Positions 1-6,728 of a stretch of DNA of 9,159 bases are shown piece after piece. The stretch is from Pseudomonadota bacterium. Its GTDB lineage: Bacteria; Pseudomonadota; Alphaproteobacteria; Rhizobiales; Xanthobacteraceae. The stretch covers positions 1 to 9,159 of the forward strand of contig JAEZMI010000417.1 in the NCBI GenBank assembly GCA_023414975.1, in the 5' to 3' direction. How positions within the stretch are numbered: the first letter of the stretch is position 1; each line of letters starts with the position of its first letter. The notes under the pieces are model-generated. The model searched no databases and was not told where the DNA came from. It worked only from the letters and a program-made list of their open reading frames with translations. The position numbers and the translations under genes were made by a program.

Positions 1-1
1 G

Positions 2-616
2 CAGCGCCTTGTCCGTCCGGCCGATGTGGCGGCCGATCCGTTGGCGGAGGCCCTAGGCGAGGCCTTTCGCACCGGCAAGAGCGCGCTGATCGAAGCGGGC
101 AATGAGCGCGTGTTCCTTACCGCGCAGGTGCCCTCGCCGCGCCTCATCATCACCGGCGCCGTACATATCTCGCAGGCGCTGGCACCCATGGCGGCGATGA
201 CGGATTTCAGCGTGATCATCCTCGATCCCCGCACCGCCTTCGCGACGGCGGATCGCTTCCCCGGCGTCGACCTTCGCCCGGAATGGCCGGACGTGGCGCT
301 GCCGGCGCTGGGTCTCGACCCCTTCACCGCGCTGGTGGCGCTGACCCATGACCCGAAGATAGACGATCCCGCTCTTGCCGCCGGTCTCGCGGCGGGCTGC
401 TTCTATGTCGGCGCGCTCGGTTCGCGGAACACCCATGCGGCGCGGCTGGAGCGCCTCGCGGCGCGAGGGCTCACGAGCGAGCAACTCGGGCGCATTCACG
501 CGCCCGTCGGGCTCGATATCGGTTCGGTGAGCCCGGCGGAGATCGCGGTGGCCATTCTCGGCGAGATCATCGCGGACCTGCGGCGCAAGCCGCTGCGCCG
601 GGAGAAGGCCGCGTGA
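2..616 (+). CDS. XdhC/CoxF-family molybdenum hydroxylase maturation protein (5' end missing)
   Basis: The frame is open from base 2 with no stop upstream, so the gene runs in from outside the window; a GTG at 26 is available but probably internal. About 204 residues are visible, and a family member of this type is usually a few tens of residues longer. Visible family features are a Rossmann-type nucleotide-binding start (LIITGAVHISQALAPMA, near residue 50), a DPR-x-AFATADRFP motif, a THDPKIDDPAL motif, YVGALGSRNTHAARLERL, and the C-terminal APVGLDIGSVSPAEIAVAILGEI block. The usual GAGH appears here as GAVH, which I recall as normal for the CoxF-like subgroup. XdhC proteins bind molybdenum cofactor and help sulfurate and insert it into xanthine-dehydrogenase-type enzymes in the cytoplasm. 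The stop overlaps the next gene's start by 4 bases (GTGA), implying translational coupling with a cofactor-cytidylating fusion protein, which fits. Whether the client enzyme is xanthine, CO or aldehyde dehydrogenase cannot be told from here. Confidence 0.88.
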   Translation, partial: QRLVRPADVAADPLAEALGEAFRTGKSALIEAGNERVFLTAQVPSPRLIITGAVHISQALAPMAAMTDFSVIILDPRTAFATADRFPGVDLRPEWPDVALPALGLDPFTALVALTHDPKIDDPALAAGLAAGCFYVGALGSRNTHAARLERLAARGLTSEQLGRIHAPVGLDIGSVSPAEIAVAILGEIIADLRRKPLRREKAA

Positions 617-2274
617 GGTTCGCGCGACTGCCGCTGGCTGAGGCGGAGGGCGCCATCAATGTCCATGCGCTGCGTCTTCCCGGCGTGGAACTGCGCAAGG
701 GCGCCCGGATCGACGCGGCCTCGCTGGCGGCGGTCGCGGCGGCGGGTCTGCGCGAGATCGTCGCGGTGCCGCTTGATCCGGGCGATGTGAGCGAGGATGC
801 CGCCGCCGCCGAGATCGCGGCGGCGATCAGCGGTGCGCACGCGAATGTCGATGCCGCCTTCACCGGCCGCGCCAACATCCGCGCGGCGATGGCGGGCGTG
901 CTGGTGGTGGACCGTGCCGGCATCGACAGGCTGAACCGCATCGACGAGGCCGTGACGCTGGCGACCCTTCCGGCCTTCGCGCATGTCGAGGCCGGGCAGA
1001 TGATTGGCACCGTCAAGATCATCCCCTTCGCCGTGCCGGCCCCGGCCATGGCGGCCACACGGGCGGCCTGCGCCACGCTTATCGAGGTCGCGCCCTACCG
1101 GCTGCGGCGCGTCGCCGTGATCTCCACCGTTTTACCGGGCTTGCCGGAGAAGGTGGTCGCCAAGACCTTGCGTGTGACCGGCTCCCGGCTGGCCAGGTTC
1201 GGGGCCGGCGTCGCCTTCGAACGGCGGGTGGCCCATGACGAGGCCGCGCTGGCGCCGACGATCCGCGAGGCGCAGCAGGCGGGGGCGGAGCTGGTCATCA
1301 TATTCGGCGCCTCGGCGATTGCCGACCGACGGGATGTGATCCCCGCCGCGATCGAGGTGGCGGGCGGCACGGTCGAACATTTCGGCATGCCGGTGGACCC
1401 CGGCAATCTCCTGCTCGTCGCGCGGCTCGGGTCCATGCCCGTGCTTGGGGCGCCCGGCTGCGCGCGCAGCCCGAAGGAGAACGGCTTCGACTGGGTGCTG
1501 CGGCGTCTGCTGGCCGGTCTGCCCGTGACACGCGACGACATCACCGGCATGGGTGTGGGAGGACTGCTCATGGAAATTCCCTCTCGGCCCCAGCCGCGCG
1601 AGAGTATCGAGGCGACCGGCCGCGCCGCTGCGGTCGTGCTGGCGGCGGGACGCGGCACACGCATGCCGGACGCCCACAAGCTTACAGCCGATCTCGGCGG
1701 CGCGCCCCTGCTGCGGCGCGCGGTGGAGGCCGCGCTCGGCTCGCAGGCTCGGCCGGTGATGGTCGTCACCGGGCATGAGGCGGAGAGGGTGCGGGCGGCG
1801 CTCGCCGGGCTCGATGTGAGTTTCGTCCACAATCCGGACTTCGCGGAGGGGCTGTCCACCTCTCTGCGAGCCGGTATCGCCGCCTTGCCGCCAGAGATCG
1901 ACCGGGCCGTCGTGCTCTTGGGCGACATGCCGAAGGTCGAGGCCGACCTCGTCGACCGGCTGGCCGGCGCCATCGATGTCACTCAGGGCCGGCTGATCGC
2001 CGTGCCGGTGAGCGAAGGGCGGCGCGGCAATCCTGTCGCCTGGTCGCGGGCCCTGTTCGGCGAGCTAATGGGCCTGTCCGGCGATGTCGGCGCGCGCCAT
2101 CTCATTGCCGCCAGTGCGGATGCGGTGGCCGAAGTCCCGGTGGAGGGGGAGGGCGCCTTTCTCGACATCGACACCCGCGAGGAACTGGAGGCGGCATTGA
2201 TCCACGAAATTGCCGCAACCGCCGACGTCGATGCCGGGCCGGCGCTGGATGGCATGAAGGCGGAAGACGCCTGA
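613..2274 (+). CDS. Molybdopterin-binding / MocA-like nucleotidyltransferase fusion protein
   Basis: This 553-residue protein has two modules. Residues about 165-320 look like a MoCF_biosynth (MoeA/MogA-type) molybdopterin-binding domain: RRVAVISTVLPG, RVAHDEAAL, GAELVIIFGASAIADRRDVIP, and GMPVDPGNLLL-x-GAPGCARSPKENGFDW. Residues about 337-530 are a MobA/MocA-type nucleotidyltransferase with the signature loop LAAGRGTRM (343-351), LLGDMP (435-440), RRGNP (470-474), DVGARHL (491-497) and DIDTREEL (518-525). The GDMP and RGNP forms resemble CTP-using MocA more than GTP-using MobA, so the likely product is molybdopterin cytosine dinucleotide, the cofactor form used by xanthine/CO-dehydrogenase-family enzymes. 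That agrees with the overlapping xdhC-like gene. The GTG start at 613 follows a good ribosome site (GGAGAAGG, 601-608) and overlaps the upstream TGA. Residues 1-160 are weakly conserved to my eye and may be an N-terminal MoeA-like part. The CTP specificity and the role of the first module are inferences; no frameshift is seen. Confidence 0.88.
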   Translation: MRFARLPLAEAEGAINVHALRLPGVELRKGARIDAASLAAVAAAGLREIVAVPLDPGDVSEDAAAAEIAAAISGAHANVDAAFTGRANIRAAMAGVLVVDRAGIDRLNRIDEAVTLATLPAFAHVEAGQMIGTVKIIPFAVPAPAMAATRAACATLIEVAPYRLRRVAVISTVLPGLPEKVVAKTLRVTGSRLARFGAGVAFERRVAHDEAALAPTIREAQQAGAELVIIFGASAIADRRDVIPAAIEVAGGTVEHFGMPVDPGNLLLVARLGSMPVLGAPGCARSPKENGFDWVLRRLLAGLPVTRDDITGMGVGGLLMEIPSRPQPRESIEATGRAAAVVLAAGRGTRMPDAHKLTADLGGAPLLRRAVEAALGSQARPVMVVTGHEAERVRAALAGLDVSFVHNPDFAEGLSTSLRAGIAALPPEIDRAVVLLGDMPKVEADLVDRLAGAIDVTQGRLIAVPVSEGRRGNPVAWSRALFGELMGLSGDVGARHLIAASADAVAEVPVEGEGAFLDIDTREELEAALIHEIAATADVDAGPALDGMKAEDA

Positions 2275-2294
2275 GCTATGCGGGCGGCTTTCCG

Positions 2295-3074
2295 TCAATA
2301 GGGCATGTAGACCGAGAGGGTCAGGTAAGGACCGTCACTCGAGTCCGCGCTCCAGCGCCAGCCGCCGGCAGCGCGCAGTTCCTGGCCATTGAGCGGCATC
2401 ATCACGAAGCCGCCCAGCCGCGCATCACGATCCGGCCAGTCGGCGGTGGCGGCGGTTTCCACGCCGAGTTCCAGCCAGTCGAGCGCTCGCCAGGCGGCGG
2501 CAAAGCGGGCGCAGGCCGTGCTGTCCGCCGTGGTGGCGCTGACGGAGGCGGAGAGGGTGCGGCGTTCGTCTACGCGGTAGAACCATTCGGCCACCAGCTT
2601 GACGCCGTAACGGGTACCCTGATCCTCGTTGGCCGCATCGGGCAGATCGAGTTGATTGTCGATCATCGCGACGCCGGCATAGAGCGCGAGGGCGTGGGGG
2701 CCTTTTAGTGACTGCCAGCCAATCAATCCTTCCGCCTCGCTCTTGCTGACGCCGTTCCACCCGCCGGGAACGTTCGCTGTCGCGTAACGGTAGCGGCCGC
2801 CGCCGGCCTGAAAGCGCAGGCGCAAGCCTTCTTCGTCCATGCGGGCCATCGGTGCCCAGGCCGCCCCGGCCCAGCCATAGGACGTGTCATACGCGATGTC
2901 GCTGCCGGCAAAGAAATAGAGGCGGCGCTTGAGGCTCTCGCTGAGCGGTTCGGCCTGCGCCGATGGCACCAGGGCGAGCGCCAGCGGCAACACACACGCC
3001 GAGCCGTGTCGGCGCAGAGGAGCTCTTGTACCCGCAACGACGCGGGCACGCGTCGGCGCAGGCGGACCGGTCAT
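2295..3074 (-). CDS. bcsS: BcsS-like exported cellulose-biosynthesis-associated protein
   Basis: The 259-residue protein begins with a basic stretch (residues 1-23) and a hydrophobic core (about 27-39) ending in SAQA before EPLSES, a plausible Sec signal peptide cut after residue 41. The rest resembles the BcsS family (cellulose biosynthesis protein BcsS): YFFAGSDIAYDTSYGWAGAAWAP, a GLRLRFQAGGGRYRYA block, alternating beta-strand-like segments throughout (for example LALYAGV, YGVKLVAEWFYRV, RRTLSASVSA), and an aromatic C-terminus (YLTLSVYMPY) as in outer-membrane-associated beta-barrels. Family members occur near cellulose synthase genes in alphaproteobacteria, but their molecular role is poorly known. 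Here no bcsA, bcsB or bcsC is next to it, so the copy looks like an orphan within this window. The ATG at 3074 has no strong ribosome site; a later start such as the GTG about 27 codons in would cut into the signal peptide, so I kept the ATG. The gene ends 20 bases from the convergent molybdenum-cofactor operon with no strong terminator seen. Confidence 0.75.
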   Translation of the reverse strand: MTGPPAPTRARVVAGTRAPLRRHGSACVLPLALALVPSAQAEPLSESLKRRLYFFAGSDIAYDTSYGWAGAAWAPMARMDEEGLRLRFQAGGGRYRYATANVPGGWNGVSKSEAEGLIGWQSLKGPHALALYAGVAMIDNQLDLPDAANEDQGTRYGVKLVAEWFYRVDERRTLSASVSATTADSTACARFAAAWRALDWLELGVETAATADWPDRDARLGGFVMMPLNGQELRAAGGWRWSADSSDGPYLTLSVYMPY

Positions 3075-3140
3075 CGGCGCGCTCGTGAAACGAAGAGGGG
3101 ATCGAAATGCAACTCATCCGAGCAAACTCAAACGGTTGTA

Positions 3141-3161
3141 TTCAATCAATTCCCGATTGAA
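3141..3161. promoter_or_regulatory. Perfect dyad TTCAATC-N7-GATTGAA upstream of bcsS
   Basis: Two perfect 7-base arms (3141-3147 and 3155-3161) flank a 7-base spacer in the AT-richer gap between the bcsS-like start (3074) and the end of the DUF488 gene (3226). The centre-to-centre distance of 14 bases and the position about 65-90 bases before the start codon suit a dimeric repressor or activator site controlling bcsS. A weak -10-like TACAAC on the minus strand lies at its edge (3135-3140). No regulator can be named, and a chance inverted repeat is possible in this AT-rich stretch. Confidence 0.35.
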
Positions 3162-3225
3162 ACAGCGTCGTCGATTCGCGTGAGATGCAGATTCTTCGCG
3201 CTCCGGCGCCGTTATATACCAGCGC

Positions 3226-3684
3226 TTAGACCGGCGAGGCGAACAGATGTTCGACGGGAGCGCCGACACGTTCGCAGACGAGATCGGCCACCATCTGGCG
3301 GTGGCAATGTTCGGGGTGGCGTTCGAAGCAGAGGACGCAGACCCGGCGCCCGGCGCGCACCAGCTCCGTCAATTCATCGAGCTGTTCCCGCGCAGTGGGC
3401 GTCGCGAGATGCGCGTCGTAGATCCGGCGCAGCTCGTCATAATGGCCGCTGCGTGCGGCCTGCCGACCCTCGGCGGGAGTGCCAAGGCCGCGCAGATGCA
3501 GGTAGCCGATGCCACGTTCGGAGACGCCGGCGGCGAGATGGCTTTTGGAGAAGCCGGCGCGCCGCGAGGCGGCAACCGCGCGCACGTCGACCAGAAGCTC
3601 GACCCCGGCGCCGGCCAGCGTGTCCAGCACGGCGGCGGAGGAGACCTGTTCATAGCCGATGGTGAAGAGCGGAACCGATACCAT
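3226..3684 (-). CDS. DUF488 family protein
   Basis: A 152-residue protein with the hallmarks of the DUF488 family: an N-terminal strand ending in FTIGYE (residues 7-12), a LLVDVRAVAASRRAGFSK block (30-47), a YLHLRGLGTP block (61-70), and the near-C-terminal VCVLCFERHPEHCHRQMVADL segment (115-135) whose Cys119, Glu121, Cys127, His128 and Arg129 match the conserved CFE...CHR pattern. The family has no firmly established biochemical role; the paired cysteines and histidine suggest metal binding or a nucleic-acid-linked function, which is inference. I place the start at the ATG ending at 3684 because homology begins three residues later. It has no good ribosome site, and the frame stays open to a GTG at 3816, which would add 44 residues with a CGPC motif. 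It is divergent from the HerA-like ATPase gene and the two may share the intervening control region. Confidence 0.82.
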   Translation of the reverse strand: MVSVPLFTIGYEQVSSAAVLDTLAGAGVELLVDVRAVAASRRAGFSKSHLAAGVSERGIGYLHLRGLGTPAEGRQAARSGHYDELRRIYDAHLATPTAREQLDELTELVRAGRRVCVLCFERHPEHCHRQMVADLVCERVGAPVEHLFASPV

Positions 3685-3842
3685 GGCGCGAGCATGACCG
3701 GCGGGACAGCCCTTGTCGAGCGGGCCGAATCTGTGGACTTCTCCGTTCCTACGCGCACCCGCCTTGCGCGCGTGATACCAGGCAGTGCAGGGGCCGCAGA
3801 GTGTCGGACGGGGCACGCGAAGCCAGGGATCGAAACGCGCAG

Positions 3843-5318
3843 ATGAAGATCGGTATCGAGCTCGGGAACAGCACCGCCGGCCAGCCGGTTCGGCTCGATC
3901 TGGAGGAGCTTCTGTCGACCCGTCTGCTGGTTCAGGGCAATTCCGGCTCGGGCAAGTCGCATCTGCTGCGCCGCCTGCTCGAACAGAGCGCCGGCCATGT
4001 TCAGCAGGCGATCATCGACCCGGAGGGCGACTTCGTCAGCCTCGCCGACCGGTTCGGCCATGTGGTGATTGACGCCGAGCGGACGCAGGGCGAGATTCAG
4101 CGTATCGCCGCGCGCATCCGCCGCCACCGGGCCTCCGTGGTGTTCAACCTCGAAGGGCTTGATGCGGATGCGCAGATGCGCTCGGCGGCCGCGTTCCTGA
4201 ACGGGCTGTTCGACGCCGAGCGTGAATACTGGTTCCCCATGCTCGTCGTGGTCGACGAGGCGCAGCTCTTCGCACCCGCGGGCGCCGGCGAGATTTCCGA
4301 CGAGGCGCGACGGGTCTCGCTCTCGGCCATGACCAACCTGATGTGCCGCGGCCGCAAGCGCGGCCTCGCCGGCGTCATCGCCACGCAGCGCCTCGCCAAG
4401 CTCGCCAAGAACGTCGCGGCCGAAGCCTCCAACTTCCTGATGGGACGCACCTTCCTCGATATCGACATGGCCCGCGCGGCGGACCTGCTCGGCATGGAGA
4501 AGCGCCAGGCCGAGAGTTTCCGCGATCTCAACACGGGTTCCTTCGTCGCGCTCGGCCCGGCGCTGTCGCGTCGGCCGCTGCCGGTGAAGATCGGCCATGT
4601 CGAGACGGCGAGCCGCAACGGTCGTCCGGAACTCATGCCGCCGCCGGAACTCGGTTCGGCGCAGATCCAGGACCTCATCTTCGACGATCTTGCCGCCGAG
4701 CCGGCACCGTTGCCAGCGAAGCGTGTGGAGACGCGGCCTGTCGAGGAGATTATCGAGACGCTGGAAGAGGCCCGCGCGCCGGAGCCGGTGGCGGTGGACC
4801 CGGAAGCCGCTGCCGCCTTCGAGGCGGAGCGCGAGGCGCTGATCGCCGAGATCGTGCGCCAGTTCGTCACCGATGGCGACGCCCCGTTCCGTTCCGCCGC
4901 CGCGCTCTACCCGGACTTCCTCGTCCATTGCCGCGTGCGGCGCGTCGGCTCCAGGGTGCCGGACCTCGCCGATTTCACCCGCCGCCTTGCCATTGCCCGC
5001 GCCGGCCTCGATGGCGGGGTGCACGGCGAGGAGTGGCGGCGCGCGGTCGAACAGGCCTCCGGCCTGCCGGAGGAGATGCAGGGCGTTTTCCTCCTGCTCG
5101 CCCGTGCTGGCATGGAGGGCGCGCCCTCGCCGGCGGACGAGGTGTTGGCCCGCGCCTATGGCAGCCGCTCGCCGTCGCGGGGACGTTGGCTCCTGACCTA
5201 TATGGAGGAGCGCGGCCACCTCGTCTGCGAGGCGGATTTCCGGGGGCGGCGCGTGGTCCGTTTCCCGTCCCTAGGCTGGAAGACCGCGCCGGGCGATCCC
5301 AAGGCATTGTCGGCCTGA
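3843..5318 (+). CDS. HerA/FtsK-superfamily ATP-binding protein
   Basis: The protein is 491 residues from the chosen ATG. It begins MKIGIELGN, followed by a Walker A loop GNSGSGKS (32-39), a HerA-style IIDPEGDF (57-64), a Walker B MLVVVDEAQLF (133-143), a conserved CRGRKRGL arginine segment (168-175), an ATQR sensor motif (180-183) and FLMGRTFLDIDMARAADLLGM. These are typical of HerA-like P-loop ATPases (DUF87/helicase HerA type), ring-forming motors that act on DNA or in DNA repair and defence. All key residues look intact. Residues from about 255 to the end are a Pro/Ala-rich linker followed by a helical domain (about 315-490) I do not recognise. No NurA, SIR2 or other nuclease partner is adjacent; the only close neighbour is the divergent DUF488 gene. 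The ATG at 3843 has a weak AGGGA 13 bases upstream; a GTG at 3801 with AGGGG seven bases before it would add 14 residues and is a real alternative. Confidence 0.83.
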   Translation: MKIGIELGNSTAGQPVRLDLEELLSTRLLVQGNSGSGKSHLLRRLLEQSAGHVQQAIIDPEGDFVSLADRFGHVVIDAERTQGEIQRIAARIRRHRASVVFNLEGLDADAQMRSAAAFLNGLFDAEREYWFPMLVVVDEAQLFAPAGAGEISDEARRVSLSAMTNLMCRGRKRGLAGVIATQRLAKLAKNVAAEASNFLMGRTFLDIDMARAADLLGMEKRQAESFRDLNTGSFVALGPALSRRPLPVKIGHVETASRNGRPELMPPPELGSAQIQDLIFDDLAAEPAPLPAKRVETRPVEEIIETLEEARAPEPVAVDPEAAAAFEAEREALIAEIVRQFVTDGDAPFRSAAALYPDFLVHCRVRRVGSRVPDLADFTRRLAIARAGLDGGVHGEEWRRAVEQASGLPEEMQGVFLLLARAGMEGAPSPADEVLARAYGSRSPSRGRWLLTYMEERGHLVCEADFRGRRVVRFPSLGWKTAPGDPKALSA

Positions 5319-5339
5319 CCCGCGTCGTGCCGCCGACTG

Positions 5340-5393
5340 GGGGTGCGTGCTTCGAGACGCGGGCTAAGCCGGGCCTCGAAGGACGCGCACCCC
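5340..5393. repeat. Long imperfect palindrome between convergent genes; possible bidirectional terminator or REP-like element
   Basis: The arms 5340-5356 and 5375-5393 pair over about 17 base pairs (GGGGTGCG with CGCACCCC, one G-T wobble, then CTTCGAG with CTCGAAG across a 2-base bulge). The 18-base loop contains a further GGC-TAA-GCC mini-stem. It fills the gap between the ATPase stop (5318) and the dctM stop (5400, convergent). A stem of this size can end transcription from both sides, though neither flank has a proper T-run (only TTCTGCT on the plus side). The CTTCGAG-x-CGGGC core resembles dispersed intergenic palindromes I recall from Hyphomicrobiales genomes; that resemblance is from memory and unverified. 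Confidence 0.6.
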
Positions 5394-5399
5394 TTCTGC

Positions 5400-6728
5400 T
5401 CAACCCCCGTACAAATAGTTCGGCAGCCACAGGGCGAAGCCGGGGAACATGTAGAGCAGCGCCATCGCCAGGATGACGATATAGATGAACGGCATGACGC
5501 CGGAGAAGATCTGCTCGATGCTCACCCCCTTCGGCGCAACGCCCTTCAAATAGAAGGGTGCCATGGCGACGGGCGGGGAGAGGAACGATGTCTGCAGGTT
5601 CAGGGCCACCAGCACCCCGAAGAAGATGGGGTCGATGCCGAAATGGTCGAGCAGCGGCAGGAAGATCGGCAGGAAGATGACGATGATCTCCGTCCATTCC
5701 AGCGGCCAGCCCAGCACGAAGATGATCGCCTGGGTCAGCAGCAGGAACCCGACCGGACCGAGATCGAGGCTCATGATGAACTCCTCGACCACCCGCTGGC
5801 CGCCCAGCAGCGCGAACACCGCCGAGAACACCGCCGAGCCGACGAACAGCCAGCACACCATGGCCGAGGCACGAGCGGTGAGGAACACCGAATCCTTCAG
5901 CTTGGTGACGCTGAAGGTGCGGTAGGCCAGCGCCAGAAGCACCGCGCCGAACGCACCGATGGCGGCGGCTTCCGACGGCGTGGCGAGGCCGAGGATGATG
6001 CAGCCGAGCACGGTGACGATCAGCGCGACCAGCGGCAGGAAGGAGGTCAGCAGCGCCCAGATGATGGTGAGCGCGGGAACGTTGCGTTCCTCAGCCGGCA
6101 GCTTGGGCGCCAGCGAGGGGTTAATCATCGCGCGGATGATGACATAGGCGATGTACATGCCGGCGAGCGCGATGCCGGGGAAGAAGGCGGCGGCATAGAG
6201 CTTCACCACCGAGACGCCCGCGGTTGCGCCGTAGAGGATGAGCATGACGCTCGGGGGAATGAGGATGCCGAGACAGCCGCCGGCACAGACGACGCCCGAG
6301 GCGATCTTGGTGTCGTAGCCCGCCCGCAGCATGGCCGGGAAGGCGAGCAGCCCCATCAGCGTCACCACCGCGCCGACAATGCCGGTGGCGGTCGCGAATA
6401 GGGCACAGGTGATGAGGGTGGCCACGGCGAGCGAGCCGGGAATCCAGCCGGCCGCGAGCTGGATCGAGCGGAACAGCCGGTCGAGGATGTTCGCCCGCTC
6501 GATCACGTAGCCCATGAACAGGAAGAGCGGGATGGAGATGAGCACGTCATTCGCCATCACCGAATAGGTGCGCTGGACGAACAGGTTGAAGATGCTGTCG
6601 CCTTGCGTGAAGTAGCCAAAGCCCACGCCCAGCGCCATCAGCGTGAAGGCGATGGGGAAGCCGAGCATGAGGAAGACGAGAAACAGCACCAGCATCAGGA
6701 TGCCGAGGGCGGGATCGGACAGAAACAT
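5400..6728 (-). CDS. dctM: TRAP transporter large permease (DctM subunit)
   Basis: About 442 residues, the normal length for the large TRAP membrane subunit, with a dozen or so hydrophobic segments spread along its length. Family motifs visible are GFPIAFTLMALG near residue 24, SIPLFLFMGYVIERA (about 65-79), GCLGILIPPSVMLILYG (about 151-167) and LATPSEAAAIGAFGA in the second half. The C-terminal LNLQTSFLSPPVAMAPFYLKGVAP segment is typical of the mannitol/chloroaromatic (FcbT3/TakM-like) branch. It is the ion-coupled translocation channel of the inner membrane, working with DctQ and the periplasmic DctP. The start is ambiguous by one codon: ATG at 6728 shares one base with the dctQ stop (TGATG), while GTG at 6731 overlaps it by 4 bases. 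Either way it is translationally coupled to dctQ. It ends at the palindrome shared with the convergent ATPase gene. Confidence 0.95.
   Translation of the reverse strand: MFLSDPALGILMLVLFLVFLMLGFPIAFTLMALGVGFGYFTQGDSIFNLFVQRTYSVMANDVLISIPLFLFMGYVIERANILDRLFRSIQLAAGWIPGSLAVATLITCALFATATGIVGAVVTLMGLLAFPAMLRAGYDTKIASGVVCAGGCLGILIPPSVMLILYGATAGVSVVKLYAAAFFPGIALAGMYIAYVIIRAMINPSLAPKLPAEERNVPALTIIWALLTSFLPLVALIVTVLGCIILGLATPSEAAAIGAFGAVLLALAYRTFSVTKLKDSVFLTARASAMVCWLFVGSAVFSAVFALLGGQRVVEEFIMSLDLGPVGFLLLTQAIIFVLGWPLEWTEIIVIFLPIFLPLLDHFGIDPIFFGVLVALNLQTSFLSPPVAMAPFYLKGVAPKGVSIEQIFSGVMPFIYIVILAMALLYMFPGFALWLPNYLYGG

Noticed and set aside
2259..2271. A short GGCG-GAAGA-CGCC hairpin at the end of the molybdenum-cofactor fusion gene as a terminator.
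   Set aside because: The stem is only 4 base pairs, lies inside the coding region and has no T-run after it.
3006..3846. Plus-strand frames of about 200-220 codons opposite the DUF488 gene and bcsS start.
   Set aside because: The products are Arg/Ala-rich with no motifs, and one runs through the non-coding gap; DUF488 motifs are clear on the minus strand.
3369..5219. A 616-codon open frame on the minus strand opposite the HerA-like ATPase gene.
   Set aside because: The translation is rich in Arg, His and Gly with no recognisable motif or hydrophobic pattern, while the plus strand has a full set of P-loop ATPase motifs. Long antisense frames are expected in DNA this rich in GC.
5343..6401. 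A 352-codon open frame on the plus strand opposite dctM.
   Set aside because: The product is full of Glu, Asp, Gln, His and Arg repeats, the typical mirror of a hydrophobic membrane-protein gene, and dctM is unmistakable on the other strand.
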